The notes under the pieces were generated by a model. It searched no databases. It was given only the letters and a program-made list of their open reading frames with translations, and was not told the DNA's origin. A stretch of DNA of 64,000 nt from Burkholderia plantarii (lineage in GTDB: Bacteria; Pseudomonadota; Gammaproteobacteria; Burkholderiales; Burkholderiaceae), in the NCBI RefSeq assembly GCF_001411805.1, contig NZ_CP007213.1, positions 2,852,001 to 2,916,000 on the forward strand. The letters run 5' to 3'. Position 1 is the stretch's first letter. Each line of letters opens with the position of its first letter. Positions 26,132-34,542 of this stretch are shown here, one piece after another. The position numbers and the translations under genes were made by a program.

Positions 26132-27187
26132 ATGGAAAGCGCGAAAGACCACCAAAAATTCTTCCAGTTCCTGCTGGCAGTCGTGACGATCGGCTTCTGC
26201 TGGATCCTGATTCCATTCTTCGGCGCGATCTTCTGGGGCACGATACTCGCGATCCTGTTCCAGCCCGTGCAGCGCTGGCTCGCCGCGCGCTTCGGCAAGC
26301 GCCGCAACCTCGCCGCGCTCGTCACGCTGTCGGCGATCGTGCTGATCGTGATCCTGCCGCTGACGTTCGTGGCCGCCACGCTGGTGCAGGAAATCGCCTA
26401 CGCTTACCAGCAGATCAAGACCGCGCAGCCGAACATGACGCTCTATCTGCAGCAGGTCGTGCATGTGCTGCCGACCTCGCTGCAGCGCGTGCTTCACAGC
26501 TACGGGCTGGCCGACATCGCCGGCATCCAGAAGAAGCTGACCGACGGCGCCGCGGCGATCAGCCAGTTCGTGGCCACGCAGGCGTTCAGTATCGGCCAGA
26601 ACACGTTCCAGTTCATGGTCAGCTTCGGCATCATGCTGTACCTGGTGTTCTTCCTGCTGCGCGACGGCGGCGAGATCGGCCGCCGCGTGCGCCGCGCGCT
26701 GCCGCTCGACGAGGACCACAAGCAGCTGCTGCTGAGCAAGTTCACGACGGTGGTGCGCGCCACCGTGAAGGGCAACATCGCCGTCGCGCTCGTGCAGGGC
26801 GCGCTGGGCGGCGTGATCTTCTGGATCCTCGGCATCGAGGGCGTGCTGCTGTGGGGCGCGCTGATGGCGTTCCTGTCGCTGCTGCCGGCAATCGGCGCGG
26901 GGCTCGTGTGGGGGCCGGCCGCGATCTATTTCGCGGTGACCGGCCAGTTCTGGAAATGCGCGATCCTGGTCGTGTTCTGCATCGGCGTGATCGGCCTCGT
27001 CGACAACCTGCTGCGCCCGATCCTGGTCGGCAAGGACACCAAGATGCCCGACTGGGTCGTGCTGATCTCGACGCTCGGCGGCATGGCGCTGTTCGGCATC
27101 AACGGCTTCGTGATCGGGCCGCTGGTGGCCGCGCTGTTCATGGCGAGCTGGGACATCTTCGCGCGCGCCGACCAGGCCGGCAGCTGA
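26132..27187 (+). CDS. AI-2E family transporter (PerM/YhhT-like permease)
   Basis: A 351-residue membrane protein of the AI-2E transporter superfamily with about seven to eight helices. It has two helices at ~10-45, one at ~65-90, a central soluble segment, VSFGIMLYLVFFLLRDGGEI, and then the conserved C-terminal half with VQGALGGVIFWILGIEGVLLWG, FLSLLPAIGAGLVWGP, LVDNLLRPILVG and FGINGFVIGPLVAALFM. Members export small molecules or ions; the AI-2 name should not be taken as a substrate. An alternative in-frame start 11 codons upstream is possible. Confidence 0.88.
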   Translation: MESAKDHQKFFQFLLAVVTIGFCWILIPFFGAIFWGTILAILFQPVQRWLAARFGKRRNLAALVTLSAIVLIVILPLTFVAATLVQEIAYAYQQIKTAQPNMTLYLQQVVHVLPTSLQRVLHSYGLADIAGIQKKLTDGAAAISQFVATQAFSIGQNTFQFMVSFGIMLYLVFFLLRDGGEIGRRVRRALPLDEDHKQLLLSKFTTVVRATVKGNIAVALVQGALGGVIFWILGIEGVLLWGALMAFLSLLPAIGAGLVWGPAAIYFAVTGQFWKCAILVVFCIGVIGLVDNLLRPILVGKDTKMPDWVVLISTLGGMALFGINGFVIGPLVAALFMASWDIFARADQAGS

Positions 27188-27262
27188 CGGCCGGCGCCGC
27201 ACTGCAGCTGTTGCCATGACGGCTGCGCGGCATCGCGGCCGCCGCGCTGGCAATGCAAAACG

Positions 27263-27307
27263 AACGGCCCGCGACACCCTCCGAGAGGAAAGGCGTCGCG
27301 GGCCGTT
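27263..27307. terminator. Bidirectional terminator between convergent genes
   Basis: A 13-bp perfect stem (27263-27275 with 27295-27307) closes a 19-nt loop. AAAA precedes the left arm and TTT follows on the right, so it can stop transcription from both the permease gene and the leftward secreted-protein gene. Confidence 0.75.
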
Positions 27308-27340
27308 TGCCGTTCGAGGGAACGTCGCGGTCGCGCGGCG

Positions 27341-27796
27341 TTACTCGAACCGGAAGCGCATGTCCTTCACCAGCGCCTGCTGCCCCCAGACGAACGAGCA
27401 GACGCGCCCCGTCTCGACGCTGACAGCATCATTGCCGTTGCCCTGCGATTCGACGAGCGGCCGGCAGCCGCCCGTGATCGTCACGCTGTGCATGCCCTGC
27501 CTCGACAGCGGGAACTCGTTCGAATCGTCCTCGGGCACCGTGTGTGTGAGCGAGATGTTCTCGACGTAGTCGTCGGGCAGCATGAAGACGGGCGCGTCGT
27601 CCACCCAGAGCGTGTAGTAGTCGTGCTTGAACGGCGTCTGCTCGATGCAGAGCTTCGAGGTGTGGCTGCCCTGCGTCTGCGTCTGGCAGAGCGGCGCGGC
27701 CAGGCTCGCGCCGGCCATGCCGAGCAGCGCGGCGCTCAGGCAGATACCGAGACAGGCGCGCATCGCACGCCGTCCCGTCATGCTTCGTCTGGTCAT
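27341..27796 (-). CDS. Hypothetical secreted protein
   Basis: A 151-residue protein with an N-terminal signal peptide (RACLGICLSAALLGMAGASLA, cleavage after SLA near residue 33) and a small periplasmic or secreted body with several Cys residues (PLCQ, KLCIEQ, GGCRPL, RVCSF). These could form two disulfides. I do not recognise a family; PVFMLPDDYVENISLTHTVPED suggests a beta-sheet fold. An ATG five codons downstream could also be the start. It is convergent with the permease gene and probably monocistronic. Confidence 0.6.
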   Translation of the reverse strand: MTRRSMTGRRAMRACLGICLSAALLGMAGASLAAPLCQTQTQGSHTSKLCIEQTPFKHDYYTLWVDDAPVFMLPDDYVENISLTHTVPEDDSNEFPLSRQGMHSVTITGGCRPLVESQGNGNDAVSVETGRVCSFVWGQQALVKDMRFRFE

Positions 27797-28057
27797 GATT
27801 CGTCCCGGAAGGAGAGGCGGAGGAACAGTGATCCGGCGTGGCCCCCGGCGCTCGCGCGCCGCGGGTTGCCGTGATCCGCTTTCGGCGCGTGCCATCTTAC
27901 CGAATTCGCGGCGCCGTCCGGCACGGCGCGTGTCGCGACGCGTATCGCGACATGCGTTCAAACGCACATGGCAACGCGTCTCACGCATCCGCGCGCGGCG
28001 CGCGAATCCGGATCCCCGACAACGCGCCGCGCCCGCCCCTGCGCCCGCAAGCAAGCG

Positions 28058-30226
28058 TCAGAACGTGGTGCGCAGGCCCACCATCACGCTGCGCCCACCC
28101 TCGGGCGCGAAATCGCGCACCACCGAGCTGGCGAGACGGATGTCCTGGTTGGTCAGGTTGTCGCCGCGCACGTAGGCGAGCCAGCGCGTCGCGCCGACGT
28201 GGAAGCGGTAGGTCAGCACCACGCCGAGCGAGGTATACCCGTCGGTGGCCAGGTCGTTCTCGGGCACGCGGTGCTGCGCCCAGGCGTGCGTGACCTGCGC
28301 GCGCGCGCCGAACGGCCCGTAGCCGTAGTCGGCCGCGAGCGTCGCGCGCAGCGGCGAGATGCGCGGCAGCGGCTCGCCGGTCTCGGCGTTGCGCGCATGC
28401 GTGTAGTCGCCCGTCAGTTCGAGATCGAGCGTGTGGGCGCCCTTCTCGAACGCACGCCACTTGCCGCTGAACTCGAAGCCGTAGAACTCGGCGCGCACGC
28501 CGCGATAGACGGCCTCGTCGAGCGCGTCGTCGGTGCCCGGCGCGACTGGTTCGCCGTCGTCGTCGACGAGCCGGCCGGTGTTGAACTCGGTCAGATAGTT
28601 CGAGAAGCGCGTGTAGAACACGCCGATGCTGCCTTTGTTCGGCCCGCTCGCGTAGCGCAGCGAGAGATCGGTGGAGACGGCCTTCTCCTTCTGCGCCGAC
28701 GGATTGCCGATCAGGTACTGGCCGGTCGCGTCGTGCGGGCCGTTGGCATACAGCTCGTAGAAGGTGGGCGCGCGTTCGGTGTACGACACGCTGCCCGCCA
28801 CCGACCAGACCGGATCGAGCTTGTAGAGCGCGCCGAACGACACGCTGCCGGTGGTGAAGCTGCGCGACTCGGCGCCGGCGAAGCGCTCGTTGCCGGCCGG
28901 CGTCGGATCGACCTTCACATGCTCGACGCGGCCGCCCAGGCTGAACTTCAGCGCCTGCGTCGCCTGCCATTCCTCGAGGCCGAACAGCGCGACGTTGGTG
29001 GTCTGCGTGGTGGGCACCAGCGCCTCGTCGCCGAGCGCCGAGAACGTGTTCTGCGAGGCCTGCACGCCGAACGCCCCCTCGAACGGCCCGATCCTGCGAT
29101 GGCGCGCCTCGACGCGGAACTCGTAGCCGTGGTTGCGGAACGTGGTGGCGGTCTGGCCGTCGTCGATTTCCTTGTGCTCGTAGTCGCTGTAGCCGAAATC
29201 GAACTTCAGCTGCGAGATCGGTCCGGCGATGTTGCGGATCTCGGACGACGCGGCCACGCGCTGCTGGCGCATCCGCAGGCGCACGTCGCTCTCGGCCACC
29301 GAACCGTAGTTCGATTCGAAGCCGCTGTACGACAGGCCCGCGTAACCGTCCGCCCAGGTGTACGAGCCGCCCACCGCGCCACCGTGCGAGCGGCCGTCGC
29401 TGTTCGGCAGGCTGCCCGAGGGCTGGTCGGCGTCGGGGCCGTCGAGCGCGCGCTGGCGGTCCGAGCGCGCGAAGCCGGGAATCCGCAGCTTGCTGGCCTC
29501 GTCGTCGAACGCATCGACGTGGAACGCGAAGCGGCCGTTGCCGCCTTCCACGAGCGCCGCGCCCGCGCGCGCGTCGTTCGCGCCGCCGTAGCTGGCATCG
29601 ACGGCGCCCGACACGCCCTTCAGCGCCTCGCGCGGAATCCGGTTGTCGATGGTGTTGACCACGCCGCCGATCGCGTTGCCGCCGTAGAGCAGCGCGGCCG
29701 GCCCACGCACGATCTCGACGCGCTCGACCGACAGCGGATTCTGCGGCACCGCGTGGTCGTAGGACAGCGACGACGCATCGTAGGACGCCACGCCGTTCTG
29801 CAGCAGCCGGATCCGGTCGCCGTCCATGCCGCGGATGATCGGGCGCCCCACCATCGGGCCGTAGGTCGTGGTGGACACGCCGGGCAGGCCGTCGAGCGTC
29901 GCGCCGAGCGAATTCGCGCGGCGCAGCGCGAGCGCGTCGCCGCCGAGCAAGGCGGTGGGCGAGATCAGTTCGGTGTCGCCGGTCGGGTTCGCGGTCACGA
30001 ACACCGGCGCGAGCGTCGGCGTGGGCGTGACGATGGCCGGCGCGGGCGCCGCCGCGCCGGTGGCCGTGGAGCCGGTGGCCGCCGATTGCGCGCAGGCGAG
30101 GCTGGCCACGAACATCAGCGTCAGCGGCGGCAGCCCGCGCGCGGCGGAGCGAGGTGAAATACGGGACGAGACATGGGACGAAAGGCGGGACGAAAGGCGG
30201 GATGAAAAACGGGCGGAGTCGCGCAT
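28058..30226 (-). CDS. TonB-dependent outer-membrane receptor, ZnuD-like
   Basis: A 722-residue TonB-dependent receptor. The plug domain (~60-190) has LRRANSLGATLDGLPGVSTT, GRPIIRGMDGDRIRLLQNGV and VERVEIVRGPAALLYGGNAIGGVVN; the beta-barrel follows and ends in the typical aromatic GLRTTF. Sequence style and size resemble ZnuD zinc receptors, and a Zur-like palindrome lies upstream, so zinc import is the best guess. The N-terminus is odd: before a plausible signal core (PLTLMFVASLACA) are Ser/Arg repeats encoded by imperfect 12-bp repeats. A downstream Met might be the true start. Confidence 0.85.
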   Translation of the reverse strand: MRDSARFSSRLSSRLSSHVSSRISPRSAARGLPPLTLMFVASLACAQSAATGSTATGAAAPAPAIVTPTPTLAPVFVTANPTGDTELISPTALLGGDALALRRANSLGATLDGLPGVSTTTYGPMVGRPIIRGMDGDRIRLLQNGVASYDASSLSYDHAVPQNPLSVERVEIVRGPAALLYGGNAIGGVVNTIDNRIPREALKGVSGAVDASYGGANDARAGAALVEGGNGRFAFHVDAFDDEASKLRIPGFARSDRQRALDGPDADQPSGSLPNSDGRSHGGAVGGSYTWADGYAGLSYSGFESNYGSVAESDVRLRMRQQRVAASSEIRNIAGPISQLKFDFGYSDYEHKEIDDGQTATTFRNHGYEFRVEARHRRIGPFEGAFGVQASQNTFSALGDEALVPTTQTTNVALFGLEEWQATQALKFSLGGRVEHVKVDPTPAGNERFAGAESRSFTTGSVSFGALYKLDPVWSVAGSVSYTERAPTFYELYANGPHDATGQYLIGNPSAQKEKAVSTDLSLRYASGPNKGSIGVFYTRFSNYLTEFNTGRLVDDDGEPVAPGTDDALDEAVYRGVRAEFYGFEFSGKWRAFEKGAHTLDLELTGDYTHARNAETGEPLPRISPLRATLAADYGYGPFGARAQVTHAWAQHRVPENDLATDGYTSLGVVLTYRFHVGATRWLAYVRGDNLTNQDIRLASSVVRDFAPEGGRSVMVGLRTTF

Positions 30227-30282
30227 GTTGATCGAGAGTTGTCGTAAATGAGCCGGAATCCGCGCGCGTGCCCGCCATTCTC

Positions 30283-30305
30283 GACACGATATAACGTATC
30301 ATTTC
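30283..30305 (-). promoter_or_regulatory. Candidate Zur operator upstream of the TonB receptor
   Basis: A 23-bp imperfect palindrome. Read on the minus strand it starts GAAATGATA and matches about 16 of 22 defined positions of the proteobacterial Zur box GAAATGTTATAnTATAACATTTC. It lies 57 bp before the receptor ATG. A second partial match (ATGTTATA...TCATTTC) sits near 30393-30408. Zur binding is inferred from pattern only. Confidence 0.5.
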
Positions 30306-30652
30306 GCGCATGCGGTTCGGCCCCGATCAGATGGGCGTCACCGGCGCGAGAACCGGCCGGCGTGCGCGGGAGCGAGGGAATCACCGGACCGATATGTTAT
30401 ATCATTTCAAATTGTAACAACACACTTCCGAAAGGAAGATGCGACGGGATCGAAAGGAAGCTGCGGCAGGCTTCGGTGAGATGCCGAAACATCGCCGAAA
30501 CAGGCAGCGCCGGGCCGCTGGGGGGCAGGCGCGTCAAGCCCGGCGGCGCTCGAGCGCTACCGGGCGGCGTCCGGGAACGCGACCGGTCATCGGTGCGGCG
30601 CCGTTCCGGCAAGATTCCGTAAGTCTCCTTAACCGCGCTTAACTGCCCGAAA

Positions 30653-30681
30653 TTGACTCGCGGGCGCATCGACAGAAGAAT
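30653..30681 (+). promoter_or_regulatory. Sigma-70 promoter for the candidate sRNA
   Basis: TTGACT at 30653-30658 and AAGAAT at 30676-30681 are separated by exactly 17 bp, good -35 and fair -10 elements. A start at about 30688 would give a ~120-nt transcript ending at the terminator below. Confidence 0.5.
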
Positions 30682-30687
30682 GGGATC

Positions 30688-30808
30688 TGTCTCGCGATCA
30701 TCTCCCCGGCCACCCCGGCACCCGGTGATCAGAGGCGGCCAGACGCCAGTCATACCCCCCCTCTTGACTGGATAATTATCGCCACGGAGCAATCCGTGGC
30801 TTTTTTTT
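30688..30808 (+). ncRNA. Candidate small RNA with C-rich hairpin loop
   Basis: Between the promoter and terminator the sequence folds into consecutive hairpins and contains no open reading frame of note. The first pairs GATCATC (30696-30702) with GGTGATC (30724-30730). The second is a perfect 7-bp stem, CCAGTCA/TGACTGG (30746-30752 with 30765-30771), closing the 12-nt loop TACCCCCCCTCT. The third is the terminator. An exposed C-rich loop is a known design of sRNAs that pair with purine-rich ribosome binding sites. The family is not recognised and expression is inferred. Confidence 0.55.
30781..30808 (+). terminator. Strong Rho-independent terminator, rightward
   Basis: An 8-bp perfect stem GCCACGGA/TCCGTGGC with a GCAA tetraloop is followed by eight T residues. 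No protein gene on this strand ends nearby, so it must end a non-coding transcript. Confidence 0.9.
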
Positions 30809-31068
30809 GGCTTGTCGGTGCCGCGGCACGCCATGCATGCCGCCCCCAACGGTCGCCACGGCCCGACTTGCTGGCTGGCCGTTCATCGCGCCGCCGGACG
30901 GCGTCGGCGGACCGTGCGCGGCAACCTTTCGCCGAACGGCGTCGAGACCATCCGCGCCGGCGCGGGAACCGGTACGGGCCGCAAGCGCGGCGCAGTGACC
31001 GACGCGCGCGCTGCCGATACCACCGCGCGGTGCCGGCCGCCAGAACGCCGCTTCGTACCGACGCGCCA

Positions 31069-31797
31069 TTACCAGCGCACGGTCCGGCCGCGATAGTCGA
31101 GATATTCGAGGCCGGGGCGCCCGCGCTTGTCCAGCAGCACGCGCACCACGCCGGGCACGCTTTCCTCGATCGACAGCCGCCCGTCGGGGCCGCCCAGTTC
31201 GGTGCGCACCCAGCCCGGCGCCATCAGCAGCATGGCGCGCGGCGTGCCGGCCTGACGCGCCGCGAAGCTGCGCATCAGCTGGTTCAGCGCCGCCTTGCTG
31301 CCGCGATAGACCTCGCGCTGGCCCGACTCGTTGTCGGCCACGCTGCCCTGCCCCGACGACATGACACCGATCAGCCCGTCGGCCGGCACCAGATCGCACA
31401 GCCGCTCCACCACGCGCATCGGGCTCAGCGCATTGGTGATCATCAGGTTCGTGAAATCCTCGGTCGAGACTTCGCCGATGGTCTGGTTCGGATCGGGATT
31501 GGTGGTGCCGGCGTTGACGAACAGGATCTCGAAACGACGGCCGGCCAGGCGCGCGCGCAGCGCCGCGAGTTCGTCGGGCCGCGTGATGTCGAGCGTCTCG
31601 ATGCCGACGCGGCCCGGATGCGCGTCGGCCAGCTCGTGCAGGCGCGTGCGGCCGCTGCCGGCGCGCACGGTGCCCACCACCTGCCAGCCCTGCTCGACGA
31701 ATTCCGCGGCCATCGCGTGGCCGAGGCCGCGCGAGGCACCGATCAGCAGGATCGTCGGCATCGTGGGTGAATGGGCGGAAGTCGGTGACGGTTGCAT
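31069..31797 (-). CDS. SDR-family NAD(P)-dependent oxidoreductase
   Basis: A 242-residue short-chain dehydrogenase. The cofactor motif GASRGLG lies at residues ~20-26, the NAG variant of NNAG in LFVNAGTTNP, and the catalytic pair Tyr-x3-Lys in VYRGSKAALNQLM with the Ser in GVMSSGQG. AAGGAG lies 7 bases before the ATG. The substrate cannot be told. It is divergent from a LysR regulator 146 bp away, which probably controls it. Confidence 0.87.
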   Translation of the reverse strand: MQPSPTSAHSPTMPTILLIGASRGLGHAMAAEFVEQGWQVVGTVRAGSGRTRLHELADAHPGRVGIETLDITRPDELAALRARLAGRRFEILFVNAGTTNPDPNQTIGEVSTEDFTNLMITNALSPMRVVERLCDLVPADGLIGVMSSGQGSVADNESGQREVYRGSKAALNQLMRSFAARQAGTPRAMLLMAPGWVRTELGGPDGRLSIEESVPGVVRVLLDKRGRPGLEYLDYRGRTVRW

Positions 31798-31943
31798 GGT
31801 GGCTCCTTGCCTGAGTGATGGAATGCGAGGGGATGCGATGCCATCGATTCTGGCCGCCGGGCACGCTTTGCACCAGACGCCGTGCCTGCAATCCATGCTT
31901 GCGCCGGACGCCTTCCGCCATGGCTTTCCGCTATGCTGCGGGA

Positions 31944-32891
31944 ATGTCACGCGTCGATCTCAACCTCCTCACCGCGCTCGATGCGCTGCTGGCCGAGCGC
32001 AGCGTCACGGCGGCCGCGCGGCGCCTGAACCTGAGCGTGTCGGCCATGAGCCGCACGCTCACGCGCCTGCGCGCGGCCACCGGCGACCGCCTGCTGCTGC
32101 AGGCGGGCCGCACGCTGGTGCTGACGCCCTACGCCGAGCAGCTGAGCATGCGCCTGCCCGAACTGGCGCGCGAGGCGCAGGCGCTGCTGAGCCCCGCCGC
32201 GCATCGCTTCGACGCGGCCACGCTCGAGCGCGAGTTCACGCTGCGGGTCGGCGAGGGCTTCATCGACCTGCTCGGCGCGGCGCTGATGGCGCGCATCGCG
32301 CGCGCCGCGCCCGGCGTGCGGCTGCGCTTCACGCCGAAGCCGGACTGGGATGCCCGGCCGCTGCGCGAGGGCGGGATCGATCTGGAGATCGGCACGGTGC
32401 GGACCTCGGCGCCGGAGATGCGCACGCGGCGGCTGTTTCGGGACCATTACACGGGGGTGGCGCGGCTGGGGCACCCGCTGCTGGAGGGCGCCGCCGTCGG
32501 CGCCGCGAGCTGGGCGGCCGGCATGCACGTGATGGTCGCGCGCGCCGGGCAGGCCGACAGCCCGGTGGACGCCGCGCTCGCCTCGCTGGGGCTGCGCAGG
32601 ACGGTGTCGATGGTGGTGCCGTCCTATCCCGCGGCGATGCAGGTGGCCCGTTATTCGGACCTGCTCGCCGTGGTCCCGCACTCGTGCCTCGGCAACGCGT
32701 TCGCCCCCGATCACGCGGCCGCCAACGGCCTGCAAGGCTTCGCGCTGCCGCTGTCGATGCCGGCGTTCGACATCTCCGCGATCTGGCATCCGCGCCTCGA
32801 CCAGGACCCGGCGCAGCGCTGGCTGCGCGGCGAGGTGCTGGCGCTGGGGCGGGCGGCCTATCCGCGCGAGACCGCGGGGGAAGCGCCGTAG
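31944..32891 (+). CDS. LysR-family transcriptional regulator
   Basis: A 315-residue LTTR. The N-terminal winged HTH is MSRVDLNLLTALDALLAERSVTAAARRLNLSVSAMSRTLTRLR; the effector domain has LRVGEGFIDLLG and a second lobe with VVPSYPAAMQVARYSDLLAVVP. The ATG chosen gives the canonical family start; the upstream in-frame extension has no family similarity. Divergent from the SDR gene, the classical arrangement in which the regulator controls the neighbour and itself. Confidence 0.9.
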   Translation: MSRVDLNLLTALDALLAERSVTAAARRLNLSVSAMSRTLTRLRAATGDRLLLQAGRTLVLTPYAEQLSMRLPELAREAQALLSPAAHRFDAATLEREFTLRVGEGFIDLLGAALMARIARAAPGVRLRFTPKPDWDARPLREGGIDLEIGTVRTSAPEMRTRRLFRDHYTGVARLGHPLLEGAAVGAASWAAGMHVMVARAGQADSPVDAALASLGLRRTVSMVVPSYPAAMQVARYSDLLAVVPHSCLGNAFAPDHAAANGLQGFALPLSMPAFDISAIWHPRLDQDPAQRWLRGEVLALGRAAYPRETAGEAP

Positions 32892-33205
32892 GCGCATGAG
32901 CGCGCCATGGCCCCGCGCCAACCACCCGGCACACCGCTCACGCTCAAGGCCGGAACATCGCCCGCGCCGCCGGGCACGCTCAGGTCCATGATCGTGGCGA
33001 GTTCGCCGACCGGCAGCCCGGTGGACGCCTTCGACGCGACACGGTCGGCGCGCGCCGCGGCCACGTCGGGACGGTGCAGCCTCGCGCCGCCCGGCTGGCC
33101 GACGCAGCCGGAAAGGCGGCGACGTCGGGACGGAAGAAACGGTTCGGTTGCGGCATGACCCGGAACGCCATGCGGTGAAAAACGATCCGGCCGCGAGGCG
33201 GCCGA
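32892..33205. other. Gap between convergent LysR and MFS genes
   Basis: About 310 bp of high-GC DNA. No supported gene. Its right edge contains the terminator of the MFS gene; nothing else is recognisable. Confidence 0.5.
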
Positions 33206-33207
33206 TC
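33178..33207 (-). terminator. Terminator overlapping the MFS stop codon
   Basis: On the minus strand a 9-bp stem with one bulge (33184-33193 with 33199-33207) and a 5-nt loop is followed by TTTTT. The right arm includes part of the stop codon of the MFS gene. Confidence 0.75.
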
Positions 33208-34459
33208 AGCCGCGCGCGCGCTCGTCGGGCGTCGCCACGGCCGGCAAGGCCGAAGCGATCCGCCCTGCCGCGTGCCGGCGCCGGGCGGCGCGCGACGCAT
33301 GCGGCGCGCCATCGCCGCGCGCGCCCGCGAGCAGGATCGACAGTTCGAGCAACGCGGCCAGCAGCAGCACGCCCAGCAGCGCGCCGCGTCCGCAGTGGAC
33401 CAGCAGCCACGCGCCCAGTACCGGAAAGCCGAACACGCCGACGAAATAGGACAGCACGAACCAGGTCAGCGCCGCATGCCGGAAGGCGGCTGGCGCGTCG
33501 TTGACGGCGCGCGTCTGGATCAGCGAATAGACGAGCCCGTAGCCGACGCCGACCAGCATCGCCGAGACCATCTGGAACACCGGATGCACGGCCACCGCGA
33601 ACATGGCGGCAACGCCGAGCGCCATCGCGACCAGCAGCCCGGCCGCCAGCGGCCGCGGCGGCAGCGAGGCCAGCACGCGGCCGAGCAGCAGCCTCGCCGC
33701 CACCACCGTACAGGCATTGACGGCATAGAAGACGGCCGCCGGCGCGGCGGTGCCGGCCACCAGCGAGGACTGGAACGTCAGCAGTCCCGAGAACACGCAG
33801 GCCCCGCAGCCCGCCATCAGAATCGGGCGCAGCGCGGCGCCGCGCGCGATCACGGCAAGCGGACGCAGCCAGGCGCGTACCGCCCGCGAGCGCGGCGCAT
33901 GCGGCGCGTGCAGGCCGAACCGCCACAGCGCCGCGGCGGCCAGCAGACAGCCGGCGCCGACCAGCCGGAAAGCGAAGTCCACCGGCAGGCCCGCCTGCTG
34001 GACGGCGAACTGCAGCGCCACCGGGCTGCCGCCGATGCCGGCCATCTGGAACGCGCCGAAGTGCGAGAACCAGCGCGCGCGCTCGTGGTCGGCGATGCGC
34101 TCCGAGAGCGCCAGCGGCGCGCCGAGATAGAACATGCCCCAGCCGAGCCCGATCAGCAGCCCGGCCGCCAGCGACACGCCGCGCGCGAGGCCCGGCGTGC
34201 CGGCGAGCCACTCGAAGCCGGCCGCGATCGCGCAACAGGCCAGCGCGCTCATGCGCGCGGCGTCAAAGCGCGCCGAGAACCAGCCGACCAGCGGCACGCC
34301 GACGAAGGTGCCGAGCATCGCCGCGCCGAGCGTGGCGCCGGTGTCGAGATCGCCGCCGCCGCGCACGCGGTAGTAGCCGGACAGCAGGAACGTGGCACCG
34401 TAGCCGGAGGCCGCGAGCAGCGTGGCGGAGAACAGCAGGGAGGCAGCGAATCGGCGCAT
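33206..34459 (-). CDS. MFS transporter
   Basis: A 417-residue protein with twelve predicted membrane helices. Family features are GWFSARFDAARMSALACC in the loop between helices 2 and 3 and a repeated half in the C-terminal part (RLLLGRVLASLPPRPLAAGLLVAMALG). The C-terminal ~40 residues are Arg/Ala-rich and cytoplasmic. It is probably a drug or metabolite exporter; no substrate can be assigned. It is divergent from a MocR-type regulator gene 83 bp away, which likely controls it. Confidence 0.85.
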   Translation of the reverse strand: MRRFAASLLFSATLLAASGYGATFLLSGYYRVRGGGDLDTGATLGAAMLGTFVGVPLVGWFSARFDAARMSALACCAIAAGFEWLAGTPGLARGVSLAAGLLIGLGWGMFYLGAPLALSERIADHERARWFSHFGAFQMAGIGGSPVALQFAVQQAGLPVDFAFRLVGAGCLLAAAALWRFGLHAPHAPRSRAVRAWLRPLAVIARGAALRPILMAGCGACVFSGLLTFQSSLVAGTAAPAAVFYAVNACTVVAARLLLGRVLASLPPRPLAAGLLVAMALGVAAMFAVAVHPVFQMVSAMLVGVGYGLVYSLIQTRAVNDAPAAFRHAALTWFVLSYFVGVFGFPVLGAWLLVHCGRGALLGVLLLAALLELSILLAGARGDGAPHASRAARRRHAAGRIASALPAVATPDERARG

Positions 34460-34542
34460 GGCGGGTGACGGCGAGCGAACCGGTGGGCAAGAAGTGGTTT
34501 GATAATATCGGCGAATTTTCCATAATCCAGAGCCACTTTCCC

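Larger units (their letters stand above)
30227..31068. other. 842-bp intergenic region containing regulatory and RNA elements
   Basis: Both flanking genes read leftward. The left part holds the Zur-like site. The middle, 30410-30650, has no supported gene, although one leftward open frame crosses it. A promoter, a structured RNA and a strong rightward terminator occupy 30653-30808. From 30809 to 31068 I see nothing. Confidence 0.6.

Noticed and set aside
30397..30849. A 150-codon leftward open frame between the TonB receptor and the SDR gene
   Set aside because: Low-complexity Arg/Pro/Gly composition, no ribosome site and overlap with a strong terminator and sRNA candidate on the other strand.
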